A stretch of DNA of 36,612 bases from Symbiodinium natans (Eukaryota; Sar; Dinophyceae; Suessiales; Symbiodiniaceae), in the NCBI GenBank assembly GCA_905221605.1, contig CAJNDS010002189.1, forward strand, positions 561,972 through 598,583, read 5' to 3'. Below are positions 27,794 through 36,547 of this stretch, piece by piece. A program made the translations under genes and the position numbers. Each line of letters starts with the position of its first letter. Position 1 is the first letter of the stretch. The notes beneath the pieces were generated by a model that did no database searches, was not told the DNA's origin, and saw nothing but the letters and a program-made list of their open reading frames with translations.

Positions 27794-28340
27794 ATGGCCG
27801 ACCTTAGCAGAAATTCCTGGACACTAAGCCACCGACTCAACTTCGGAGCTCCCTCAAGAAGATCTTTTGGGGTTTAGGGTTTAGGGTTTAGGGTTTAGGG
27901 TTTCGGAAATTTCGGGCCCACCATGCACCTCACTCAAGCCGAAGTGAGTCCCAGGGCTCTCTGCCAGGTTCACACAACGCAGAAGGAGAAGCGTGAGTAC
28001 GTCACCGCCTTGCAGAGACGCCGCGCCGCCCATGTTAATGTCGTTTAGGGTTTGGGGTTTGGGGTTTGGGGTTTAGGGTTTAGGGTTTAGGGGGGTGACT
28101 GGGATGTCCGAGAAAGGAGTGTTTAGGGGTTGCTGGGAGGTTCATGGGTAGTTAGACAATTGGAAGTAAGGATACAAGTACTTAAATAGGGTTCTAAGTA
28201 GAGCTACCAAAAAAATAGCCCTACTACCCATGAACCTCCAAGTAGGGTCAGGGTCTTGGCAATGTCAGGACCACCAACGGTTTTTTCTTTTTTTGCAGGA
28301 TTGGGCCGGCCCATCTGCCACAATGTTCAGAGCCACTTGT
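27794..28340 (+). CDS. Gene start: three-exon N-terminal segment with GTTTAGGG donors
   Basis: ATG at 27794 in the context AGCAACATGG. Exon 1 (27794-27871) is MADLSRNSWTLSHRLNFG then APSRRSFG and ends directly at GTTTAGGG. Exon 2 starts at 27978 (after TCTCTGCCAG) or 27993 (after CGCAG) and includes KEKREYVTALQRRRAAHVNV, ending 28042, again at GTTTAGGG. Exon 3 (28299-28340), after TTTTTTCTTTTTTTGCAG, is DWAGPSATMFRATC, ending at GTTTAGGG. All junctions are phase 0. A 40-codon open frame begins at a second ATG (27923) within exon 2's upstream region, so exon 2 could be longer. It may continue to 28636-28726 or to the GTPase exons further right. No family recognised. Confidence 0.5.
28132..28242. 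mobile_element. Introner-like element, family 1 copy
   Basis: Starts GCTGGGAGGTTCATGGGTAG and ends CTACCCATGAACCTCCAAG. It lies in the intron between 28043 and 28298. Confidence 0.75.
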
Positions 28341-28419
28341 GTTTAGGGCTTATAGGGTTTCTATCTGCCTCTTACAGAAAGGACATGCACCCAATAATAA
28401 TACAGTTGCCTATGTAGGT

Positions 28420-28521
28420 TGGGATGTTTCCCCTGGTACTAACAGTCCTTCATAGGGACGGTAACAGGGGGTACCAATGTCGCTTTCTAGGACTGTTCGT
28501 CTCAAGGCGGGAACATCCCAA
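28420..28521. mobile_element. Inverted-repeat element, family 5 copy
   Basis: The ends are TTGGGATGTTTCCCCTGGTA and GGCGGGAACATCCCAA, with the conserved internal CTAACAGTCCTT. Confidence 0.65.
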
Positions 28522-28635
28522 TATGCAGGCTACCCTAAACCCTAAACCCTAAACCCTAAACCCTAAACCCTAAACCCTAAACCCTAAACCCTAAACCCTA
28601 AACCCTAGGGGCCTCTATCCACCCTCATCTGCCAG

Positions 28636-28726
28636 CGCTGTCTGCCTACGAGCGGCCGGTGGGTGCTCATGATGTGGACAAGACCCTGACCCGAAATCGG
28701 ATGGTGCCTCCGCCTGCATTTGCAGG
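28636..28726 (+). CDS. Internal exon, unidentified
   Basis: After CATCTGCCAG: LSAYERPVGAHDVDKTLTRN then RMVPPPAFAG in one plus frame, ending near GG|GTTTTG. CCCTAAA array on the left, TTTAGGG on the right. It may belong to the gene starting at 27794; its phase needs one unseen adjustment. Confidence 0.45.
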
Positions 28727-29014
28727 GTTTTGGGTTTAGGGTTTAGGGGTGTAGGGGAATAGGGTAGAGAGCTGACGTTCTTGGGTTGAAAAGGATGTAG
28801 TTGAGAGTCCTGGGTATGTAGGTTGTGCTCTCATGCACTAGAGAAGCTGGGGCGCTCTCCCTCCCTCCCTCCCTTCCTCGCTCCAGCTCAGAAGCCCTAA
28901 ACCCTAAACCCTAAACCCTATAACCACAAACCCTAAACCCTAAACTCCCTAAACCCTGAAGCCCCAAGCCCAAGCTCGCAGCGTTGCCTTGGAGTCGTTA
29001 CGGCCACAACGTTA

Positions 29015-29129
29015 GCCCAGTGGTACCCTTTACCCTTTGGGGGGGTTATGGGTTCCCTTATAAAAGAACCAACCCAAAAAAGGGTGCTCTTATTGTAACA
29101 TGGTTAAGTACTAGTACTGGGCTACCAAG
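29015..29129. mobile_element. Introner-like element, family 3 copy
   Basis: Starts GCCCAGTGGTACCCTTTACC and ends GTACTGGGCTACCAAG. It begins GC and ends AG. The candidate exon at about 28984-29010 (LPWSRYGHN) precedes it. Confidence 0.7.
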
Positions 29130-29169
29130 TATTTTCATGCCTTCAGAAATCCGGCCACTCAAGTAGCAA

Positions 29170-32100
29170 ATTCCCGAGGGGTACTTCATCTGCTTCGACG
29201 TCTCGGATGACAGCATGGCCTCTCTGAAGGAGGCGATTCCTTTGGCATACTTAGCGCGGAAACATTTTACACGTTTAAGGGGGTACTTAAACTCAATAAG
29301 GAATAGACAGTTTAGTTTTGTTTAATACTATCCCTAAACCCTAAACCCTAAACCCTAAACCCTAGACCCTAAACCCTAAACCCTAAACCCTAAACCCTAA
29401 ACCCTAAACCCTAAACCCTAAACCCTAAACCCTAAACCCTAACACCTAAACCCTAAACCCTAAACCCTAAACCCTAAACCCTAAACCCTAAACCCTAAAC
29501 CCTAAACCCTAAACCCTAAACCCTAAACCCTAAACCCTAAACCCTAAACCCTAAACCCTAAACCCTAAACCCTACCTCCAGGCCATGGCTGTGCACAAGA
29601 TGCTCGCAGATGCCTTGGAGAAGGCTCGCGCGCGCGCGAGAAGTCAGCACTTGGAGGTTCACGGTACTTACTAACCACTTATAACTGGGCTCAGAGCCCT
29701 ACTTATGATTGGGATAACCCCTACAAGGCCCTTAAGGGGTATCATAAAGTAGGGTTATACGTAGGGTTATAAGAGGCTAGTAAGTACCATGAACCTCCAA
29801 GCAGACACGTGGCCCCGCCTGCTTCCGCGCTACTCTCGGCGACTTACTCCTAGGGAACTAGGGTTTAGGGTTTAGGGTTTAGGGTTTAGGGTTTAGGGTT
29901 TAGGGGAATAGGGGACTTATAGACTTACAGGGTTCAGGCTTCAGGCTTTATAGGGCTTCTTTTTTCTGATCCCAGCGAACCAAGGAGCTGCCCAACGGAA
30001 GTTTTAGGGTTTAGGGTTTAGGGTTTAGGGTTTAGGGTTTAGGGTTTAGGGTTTAGGGTTCAGGGTTTAGGGTTTAGGGTTTAGGGTTCTGGGGAACTGA
30101 AGCCATCAAGGTTCTGAAGGTTCTGAAGCTTTCCAAGGCTGATACTTCCAAGGCCCTTGAAAACCCTAAACCCTAAACCCTAAACCCCCCAACCCCCAAA
30201 ATCCGCTCCTGCAAAGAGGCCCAGACATGGAGCCGGCGGACCCTGACGGCCTCCCTGTGCTTTACCTTGCGGGGGGGCGGGGGGGGGGGGGGGGGGGGGG
30301 GAGTTTAGTGTTGGGGTTTAGGGTTTTGGGTTTAGGGTTTTGCGTTTAGGGTTTGGGGGAGGGTTTCGAGTTTGAGGGTTTCGCCCTAAGCCTCATCCGT
30401 GAGCCCAAAACAACTCGCAAACTGCAACCCCGTGAACCTCGAACATTCCTAAACCTTAAACCCCGAACCCCAAACCCTTAAACCCAAAACCCTAGCCCTA
30501 GGCCCTAAAGCCTTAACCGATACAGCCCCAAACCTTCCCAAGCCTTCCAAAGCCCAGATGTTTTGAACATGAATTTCAAATGATTTTACCCTTCATCCCC
30601 TGTATAGTCCTTATCAAGCCATAAAGATTTAAGTGTTACTACTATTTGCTTAAGAACCCCAAAGGAATAACAATAATAATAATCCCTATATTCCCCTTAG
30701 TAAGGAAGAACATTTTCTGTTTTTCGGGGTTCTTAAGCAACTACTAGTTTAAAGGGCGCCCAAACCTGGGCAAATCTGCCAGCCCTAAACCCTAAACCCG
30801 AAACCCTAAACCCTAAACCCTACATCCTAAACCCTAAACCCTAAACCCTAAACCCCCAAAAGCCCCAAACCCTGCCAGCCACACATCTGGCTCGTGGGCT
30901 GCCAATCCGACAAAGCCACCTCAGAGGCTGAAGTGAGGCGGGGTTTAGGGCCCTTCGGGTTTAGGGTTTAGGGTTTAGGGTTTAGGGTTTAGGGTTTAGG
31001 GTTTAGGGTTTAGGGTTTAGGGTTTTCAAGGGCCTTGGGTTTGAGGGGGTTTAAGGGCCTTTACGGTTTAGGGCTTTGTCCTGGCAGTCGCCAGTGGGGA
31101 CTGTTTGCTACGTTCGAGGTTTGCTCCTGGGGTTCCCTACAGGTGCATAGGTCAGCATTGGAACACGCGGTTTAGGGCTTAGAGTTTAGGGTACCGAAAA
31201 AACAACTTCCGGTAGGGTTGTGTTCCCTTATCGTGTTGGTTACCCTTGCCCTATGGGGTTTGAGAGGATAAGTTCAGGAATGATTTTGAATGATTTCAGA
31301 GGGTTTTAGGGGCCAACCTAGCTTAGAGCAACCCCTCCATGGTGTTGAGCTCCCACTGTCTGCAAGGAAGAACGACCGTCATGCACAAGTCTGGGGTCCC
31401 GGTGCGAAATGTGGCGCCACAGAGGGTTTACGGCTTTAGGGTCTTTCGGCTTGGCTGCAGAGTATATATGGACTGAAGGCTCGGGCGTCGGTGGCTTAAT
31501 AAATTTATCGGTGGTTGCGCGAAAAGTTCGGATGCACTCACAGTGTGGAGTTCGTTATATAGCTACGTTCCCCAACCCTAAACCCTAAAGCTCCAAATCC
31601 TGAACCCGAAACCCTAACCCCCAAGCCCATACGCTACAAAGCTACAAAGCAGCCCTACATAGCAGCCCCAGACCATCCAGGCCTTGAGTTCACCCCGTGC
31701 CCGGCTCCCGCAAAGTCCGAAAACATGCTTCTTAGGGTTAAGGGTTTAGGGTTTAGGGGAGAGGGTTTAGGGTTTAGGGTTTAGTCAAGGGTTCTACGGG
31801 CGCTAAACCCTAGCCCCAAACCCTAAACCCGAAGCACTAAACCCCCGACCCCAAACCCTGAACCCTAGGGTTTTAAAGGTTTAGTGGTTGAGGGCTTCCC
31901 CCGTTCCTTCGAGAAGAAATGGTTGAAAGATTAGTGCACTAGGTGAACCTCTAGTCTCCATCTTCGGAGTTTTTGATAGGGGTTAGGGTTCCGGGTTTAG
32001 GGTCTAGGGTTCAGGTTTTAGGTTTTTGTTTAGGGTTTAGGGTTCGGGGTTTGAACTTTCTTGCGGAACTGGGTCCCGAGAACATATATTGTCTTTGTTG

Positions 32101-32289
32101 CTACTGTCATTTTTGCATTCTTATTACTACTATTGTTTGCTTATTGCTCTCATTGTCGAATTATTCTTGTCACTCTAAGGCGAACACGGAAAATGTGTTT
32201 GAGGCGTGATATGCCTCATTGCCTCAGGCTTCCATGGTCTTGAAGAGAATCCAAAAAAGCCAGCGCTGGATTCAACCTCCCCCCCCAGC

Positions 32290-32322
<33 letters not shown>

Positions 32323-33982
32323 GTATATATATATGTATGCAGATAGATATAGATGTTCATTAAGATATGTTCACGTACGAAGCCATCCTGTGCTGGACCA
32401 AGGCCTACGCAGAGCAGCATGAGCTCATCTACAAAACCACGACGGGTCCTGAGAACACCGAGGGAAGCGCTTCCTAAAACATGGGGGTTTAGGGTTTAGG
32501 GGTTAAGGTTTAGGGTTTAGGGGTTAGGGTTTAGGGTTTAGGGTTTAGGGTTGAGGATCTAGGGCTTTGGATATAGGGTTCTGGGGTTACCAAACAACTT
32601 CTCCAATGCTGCAACTTGCCGCAAGTTTGACTGCCATGTGTTTGTTCTTTGGAGATCCTTCGCATTTTGTGCATGGCATTCAGAACAGTCCCCTGTCCAC
32701 CCCTAACACCTATCAACCCGAAATTCTCCCCTCAACCCTAAACCCATATAACCCCAACACCTATGAACCCGAAATCCTTCTATACACCGGCCTTAGACAT
32801 AAGTAACGCACCCCAAGGCCAAACACCACCCTTAACCCCCTCCCCCTAATATTTCCCCCCCATTATTAAAGACTCCCATGATAGTTATATTATAGTCTGT
32901 GGGAAGTATTCAAACCCACCCTACCCCCCAACATTAAATACCCCCATATACTATAGTATCACTCTCATGATCGTATTTACTACTAGGGGGGGGGGGGGCT
33001 AATACTAGGGGGATGGGATGAACGTGTTCCAGTGAGCTGCACGCCAAACACCGTCCCAAGCGCCACGACATGAAGGTCGGCCCGACAGCACAAGGGCGTG
33101 AACGAAGTTTTCATGGAGATGATCCAAGCAATCAGGTGCTCGCAAAATAAACCCTAAAACCTGTAAGCCCTGTAACCTCTATAACCTCCAGAACCCTAAA
33201 CCCTGTTAGGCTCCAGTCCATGCCTTCGATTCAAGATTCAGCTGGGTTCGTTCTTAAGGGTTCTCTGATCTCGCACACGGCTGTTTGTTCTGTTTTTGCT
33301 CGGTTTGGAGAGGGGAGGGGGTTATTTATTATCATGTTTTTTTTGGGAGGGGGGCCGGGGGTTCGAGTATAGGGTCTATCTTAATGCCTAGGGCCCCCTT
33401 TGAGCCACTGATTCTGCGAATGCCTCGCCTGACACCGACCTTGCGACCCTAAACCATGCCATAGAAAACCCTACAAGAGCACTAGGATGCCCAGTAGTAC
33501 CCTTATTCCCTTTTTTGGGGGGGTTCAGGTTCCCTTATTAAACCCCTTGAAGCAAAAAAGGGGCACCCTTTTTAAGCCTTGGTTGCTGGGCAGCCTAGAG
33601 CAGCTACCTGTCGTTACCCTACAATAGGGTGCGTACCTCATTTCTTGGTCGACTCAAATGCTTTCACTCGGTACGTAGTTTTCCCTAAGACCTTCGACTG
33701 CCACAACACATCCTACTGTAGGGTCCTTGGAGGAAAGCAGGGTTCAAAGGGGGTATCTCACCCGAGGTTCCCTGATATTCCCCACTACTCCCTAAGGCTC
33801 CCGAAGCTGCCCTGAGGTACCCCCTAACCCCATGAAAAGCCCTAAACCCTAAACCCTAAACCCTAAACCCTAAACCCTAAACCCTAAACCCTAAAGCGAA
33901 ACTCAGTTCGCGCGCGAACCTCTGGACCCTGGATGCCGACGTGGACGCAGACGAAGACGATGAAGAGCAAACAGCGCCTTAG
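29170..33982 (+). CDS. C-terminal half of a Ras/Rho/Rab-like small GTPase, five exons, acidic tail
   Basis: The exons in order follow the small-GTPase fold. 29170-29253: PEGYFICFDVSDDSMASLKE (strand beta-4 and helix 3). 30879-30942: HIWLVGCQSDKATSEAEVRR (beta-5 with G4, NKxD replaced by CQSD). 32365-32440: MFTYEAILCWTKAYAEQHEL then IYKTT (helix 4, beta-6). 33076-33135: SARQHKGVNEVFMEMIQAI (G5 SA and helix 5, like Rac QKGVKEVF). 33907-33982: SRANLWTLDADVDADEDDEE to TAG. Phases match from 30942 on (1, 2, 2); the join 29253-30879 is phase 0 only with a GC donor, and 32441 would be a GA donor. No CAAX box. G1 to G3 are missing here; a P-loop half lies at 18.6 kb. Just upstream in frame is a TAG (29164-29166). 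Small GTPases switch signalling or trafficking on membranes; substrate specificity cannot be told. Confidence 0.6.
29333..29575. repeat. Longest telomere-type array here, (CCCTAAA)n
   Basis: About 34 units with only two irregular ones (CTAGACC, AACACCT). It lies in the intron after the first GTPase exon. Confidence 0.95.
29582..29646 (+). CDS. Candidate exon interrupted by a family 1 element
   Basis: After CTACCTCCAG: AMAVHKMLADALEKARARAR then SQ, running into the element at 29647. The right side (29802 on) has all three frames open for a while, so the continuation is uncertain. It lies between GTPase exons, so it belongs either to an insert or to another gene. Confidence 0.4.
29647..29801. 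mobile_element. Introner-like element, family 1 copy
   Basis: Starts GCACTTGGAGGTTCACGG and ends CCATGAACCTCCAAG, with a long inner inverted repeat (GTACTTACTA...TAGTAAGTAC and AACCCTAC...GTAGGGTT). A (CG)n stretch sits just before it. Confidence 0.75.
29977..30250 (+). CDS. Small candidate exons, strand uncertain
   Basis: Plus-strand islands: RTKELPNGS after TTTTTTCTGATCCCAG (about 29977-30001), EAIKVLKVLKLSKADTSKAL (about 30100-30160, but the minus strand is also open) and MEPADPDGLPVLYLAG (about 30226-30270). They alternate with TTTAGGG and CCCTAAA arrays. No chain in phase was found. Confidence 0.3.
30005..30090. repeat. Telomere-type array (TTTAGGG)n
   Basis: About 12 units with one TTCAGGG. 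Confidence 0.95.
30646..30747. mobile_element. Inverted-repeat element, family 4 copy
   Basis: The ends are TTGCTTAAGAACCCCAAA and TTCGGGGTTCTTAAGCAA, each flanked by ACTAxT-like sequence. The inner part (AATAATAATCCCTATATTCC) is close to the copy at 23378. Confidence 0.7.
30943..31025. repeat. Telomere-type array beginning at the donor of the GTPase G4 exon
   Basis: GTTTAGGG starts at 30943, right after the exon base 30942. About nine clean TTTAGGG units follow. Confidence 0.9.
31088..31142 (+). CDS. Candidate exon
   Basis: After CCTGGCAG: ASGDCLLRSRFAPGVPY plus two bases, ending AG|GTGCAT. It lies between GTPase exons and is phase-compatible with the preceding one but not the next, so probably it is not part of that chain. 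Confidence 0.35.
31340..31440 (+). CDS. Candidate exon, frame undecided
   Basis: Two plus frames are open (VELPLSARKNDRHAQVWGPG or MVLSSHCLQGRTTVMHKSG). A later island (about 31655-31735) reads PDHPGLEFTPCPAPAKSENM. No splice chain fixed. From 31870 to 32360 there are only degenerate repeats and a (TA)n microsatellite (32288-32345). Confidence 0.25.
32560..33060. other. Intronic stretch without a supported exon
   Basis: It holds degenerate repeats and two diverged copies of a CAACCCGAAAT...CCTATGAACCCGAAATCC unit (32714-32775). An inverted repeat, CCCCCCATTATTAAAGAC with ACTACTAGGGGGGGG-type partners, falls in 32850-33010. It would be intron of the GTPase model. Confidence 0.4.
33489..33598. 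mobile_element. Introner-like element, family 3 copy
   Basis: Starts GCCCAGTAGTACCCTTATTC and ends GGTTGCTGGGCAGCCTAG. It begins GC, ends AG, and is followed directly by a coding-like island. Confidence 0.7.
33599..33672 (+). CDS. Candidate exon after a family 3 element
   Basis: Open in two frames (SSYLSLPYNRVRTSFLGRLK or AATCRYPTIGCVPHFLVDSN) up to TCG|GTACGT, a good donor. Frame not settled. Confidence 0.4.
33840..33895. repeat. Telomere-type array before the last GTPase exon
   Basis: Eight CCCTAAA units end 12 bp before the CAG acceptor of exon 33907-33982. Confidence 0.95.
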
Positions 33983-34016
33983 AAATGATTATCTACTAAT
34001 GGTTGAGGTCTACGAA

Positions 34017-34112
34017 TTGCTTAAGAACCCCGCAAAAAACAATCCTCCCTGTAAGGGCAATTTTAGGGATTGTTTTGGGGGAATGTTTTTGGAAGGGTTC
34101 TTAAGCAATTAG
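34017..34112. mobile_element. Inverted-repeat element, family 4 copy
   Basis: The ends are ATTGCTTAAGAACCCCGC and AAGGGTTCTTAAGCAATTAG. The core has AACAATCCTCCC/GGGATTGTTTT pairing. It starts about 35 bp after the GTPase stop codon, so it lies in the 3' untranslated region or beyond. Confidence 0.75.
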
Positions 34113-34194
34113 TAGTTTGGAGGGGGAGCTTGTGTCGCAGCTGCTCTCACCATGCTTTTAAGGCCAAGTGGCTTTCTGATTCATGCTCCCCCCC

Positions 34195-34322
34195 CCCTAA
34201 ACCCTAAACCCTAAACCCTAACCCGTAAACCCTAAACCCTAAACCCTAAACCCTAAACCCTAAACCCTAAACCCTAAACCCTAAACCCTAAACCCTAAAC
34301 CCTAAACCCTAAACCCTAAACC
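34195..34322. repeat. Telomere-type array (CCCTAAA)n
   Basis: About 18 units with one CCCGTAA. Confidence 0.95.
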
Positions 34323-34483
34323 TACCCCCCCTCCCACCCCAACTAAGAAGCTCTTAGCCAAGGCCTGCTTCTCCCAGTGATGGCTCCTGCGACGCGGCTG
34401 AAACGTAAGGCTGCGCGCTGCCCTCCGGGGAAAAAAGGGCGCTGGTAGGGAGGGATTGGCATGCTGCTTTCTTTTTTTGTGAG

Positions 34484-34656
34484 TGGTTCTTAGTAGGGAA
34501 TGAGGGAAAGAGGTACCCTCCGTGCCCCTTTCAAAAAGAAAAAATATATACATATATATATATATATGTATATAATTTATTTTCTTATTTGTTGATACAC
34601 CCTTTAAGGGGTTATTTGGGGTACCTCTTTCCCTCATTCCCCACTCAGAACCAGCA
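34484..34656. mobile_element. Inverted-repeat element, family 2 copy
   Basis: The left end is GGTTCTTAGTAGGGAATGAG and the right end CTCATTCCCCACTCAGAACC, with GGTACC motifs just inside and a (TA)n core. This is the cleanest family 2 copy. Confidence 0.75.
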
Positions 34657-34681
34657 AGTCTTCTCTGGCCCCTTTCCGCAG

Positions 34682-34757
34682 GGCCGCTCGGTGTGGCAAA
34701 GTTGGAGGCGTCGCCGCGGTCGCTGCGAGCACGTCGCGCAAAAGCTGCCAGGGGCGG
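34682..34757 (+). CDS. Arginine-rich exon ending at GTTTAGGG
   Basis: After CCCCTTTCCGCAG, 76 nt are open in two frames (for example SVWQSWRRRRGRCEHVAQK or GVAKLEASPRSLRARRAK) and end directly at GTTTAGGG. It is the likely exon before 34803. Confidence 0.45.
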
Positions 34758-34802
34758 TTTAGGGTTTAGGGTTTGGGGTTTAGGGTGTAGGGTTTAGAGT
34801 AG

Positions 34803-35516
34803 GCCAGCACGGGATCGTGATGTCGATGCAGCGCCACAACTTCTTCACGCCGGACTTGTGTATACAGGAGTCCACTCCCAACTGAAGTACGAACCAGGCT
34901 ACGCTGCCAGTGGGACGTACACCCTCATGCACTGGACCACGCCGCAACATGCTGCACAGATGTGTTGGGAATTGCCCTCAGGGAAAGTACAGGTCACGTG
35001 TGCTAATCCCAAACTTGCGCACCACCGGGTCACGCGAGGAAGTACACGCTTGCATGCAATGTATGTCCGTAAGCTGACAAATGCAGTTGGCAGTCGCCAT
35101 GACTTGCGCCTTGGATGTGAAAGGCAACATGGCCGCTGCAAGAACAGAAAGGTCCACTGCGGCCGGAAAGCCACAGCTTCAAACATTCATGTACGCGGGG
35201 CTGGTGCTAGCGCGGGACTTTCGGCCGCGTGGACCGACGACAGACGGATAAACTATACCAGGACGGGCGATTTGCCCTGTAGAACGCTCCGCCTGCCGCG
35301 CGTGCCGGCAACACCGGCGCACCTGCGCGTTGTGCACCAGGCCTGCTTGGAGGTTCCTGGGTAGTTATAAGTAGGGTTATATATAAGTACTTAAAAGTTA
35401 TAGTTGCAGTTGCCATGATTATAACCCTACTTATATAACTACCCATGAACCTCCAAGTACCCTGAACTCCTCCGGGCTGAGCACCGCCTCGTCGTGCTCG
35501 GGATGGAGCCTTACCC
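34803..35516 (+). CDS. Long exon plus continuation across a family 1 introner
   Basis: From the AG at 34802 one frame is open to 35340 (about 179 codons), by far the longest non-repetitive frame in the window. Pieces: YTGVHSQLKYEPGYAASGTY, MCWELPSGKVQVTCANPK, CERQHGRCKNRKVHCGRKA, LPRVPATPAHLRVVHQ. If 35341-35457 is removed (GC to AG) the frame continues in phase 0 as YPELLRAEHRLVVLGMEPYP, ending near G|GTCC at 35517-35522. Cysteines and basic residues are frequent in the middle, so a metal- or nucleic-acid-binding role is possible. It fits no family that I know. A rival reading of 34803-34860 (HGIVMSMQRHNFFTPDL) means the 5' part may be a separate exon. Confidence 0.5.
35345..35457. mobile_element. 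Introner-like element, family 1 copy (cleanest)
   Basis: Starts GCTTGGAGGTTCCTGGGTAG and ends CTACCCATGAACCTCCAAG. The inner arms TTATAAGTAGGGTTAT and ATAACCCTACTTATAT also pair, so almost the whole element can fold into one hairpin. Confidence 0.8.
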
Positions 35517-35520
35517 AAAG

Positions 35521-35606
35521 GGTCCTAAGTACCTAGTAGAAAGTAGGGTTTCTATACTAGGAATTACTGGTTTGGGTAAGTGACCCCCAGAAAGGTACTT
35601 AGGATT
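35521..35606. mobile_element. Small inverted-repeat element, family 11
   Basis: The arms are CCTAAGTACCT (35524-35534) and AGGTACTTAGG (35593-35603), immediately after the coding island ending at about 35516. Confidence 0.55.
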
Positions 35607-35629
35607 CTTTGGGTTATAAGGGCCGCTGA

Positions 35630-35780
35630 GGCTTGGCTGTGCAAGTCACATGTCTGCTGGCGTGACGCGGTGCGAATGGGAGCCTTTTGGAACGATATGA
35701 GCCGTCGTCTGTTGCGTCTGTTGCGTCTGTTGCGAAGTGGCTCCTGCATCCTGACGGGGAATTTCGCTCTTAAAATGTGA
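35630..35780 (+). CDS. Candidate terminal exon
   Basis: After GGGTTATAAG one frame reads AAEAWLCKSHVCWRDAVRMG, AFWNDMSRRLLRLL and ends at TGA (35778-35780). A short CTGTTGCGT triplication makes the RLL repeat. It does not join the previous exon in phase with GT donors; another frame joins but stops sooner. From 35780 to 36000 nothing further is supported. Confidence 0.35.
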
Positions 35781-36009
35781 ATTGCAAGACTGCCGCTGCG
35801 CCCCAAGACGGGTGTCTTCACCCACAGAATAGTTGCGATCCTGTATTTTTATGCGCCCTCTCTCATGCACACCTTCGACGGTTAGATTTTTTTTGTACGG
35901 AATCAACTGCTTGCCTTCTGTGCGGCAAGCGTGAGAACTGATGAGCCGCTATTGCAGTCGGTACGGGCAGCCTGTCCCACCGCTTCCGCAAATGTATCAC
36001 GGTCTACGC

Positions 36010-36175
36010 TATCACACTAACACACACACACACAGAGACAGACATACATACATACACAGACACACACACATACCCACCACCCACCCACACACACACACAG
36101 ACACAGACACAGACACACACACACACACACACACACAGAGACACACACACACACACAGACAAACACAAGCACACA

Positions 36176-36241
<66 letters not shown>

Positions 36242-36258
36242 GACAAACACGCACACGT

Positions 36259-36291
<33 letters not shown>

Positions 36292-36428
36292 CAGAGAGAC
36301 AAACACACACACACACACAGACAAACACACACACACACACACACCACACCAGGCCAGGCCAGGCCAGGCCAGGCCAGGCCAGGCCACACCACACCACACC
36401 ACACCCCACCCCACCACACCACACCACA

Positions 36429-36465
<37 letters not shown>

Positions 36466-36514
36466 GACACACACAGACACACGCAGACACACACAGACAC
36501 ACACCACACACACA

Positions 36515-36547
<33 letters not shown>

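Noticed and set aside
21406-29181. Direct splice 21487 to 29179 joining a switch II-like exon to GYFICF
   Set aside because: The phase fits and the sequence resembles LRP...FICF of Rho proteins, but the spacing is one residue long, the exon also fits the local gene ending at 22146, and nearly 8 kb with other exons would be skipped. Kept only as a possibility.
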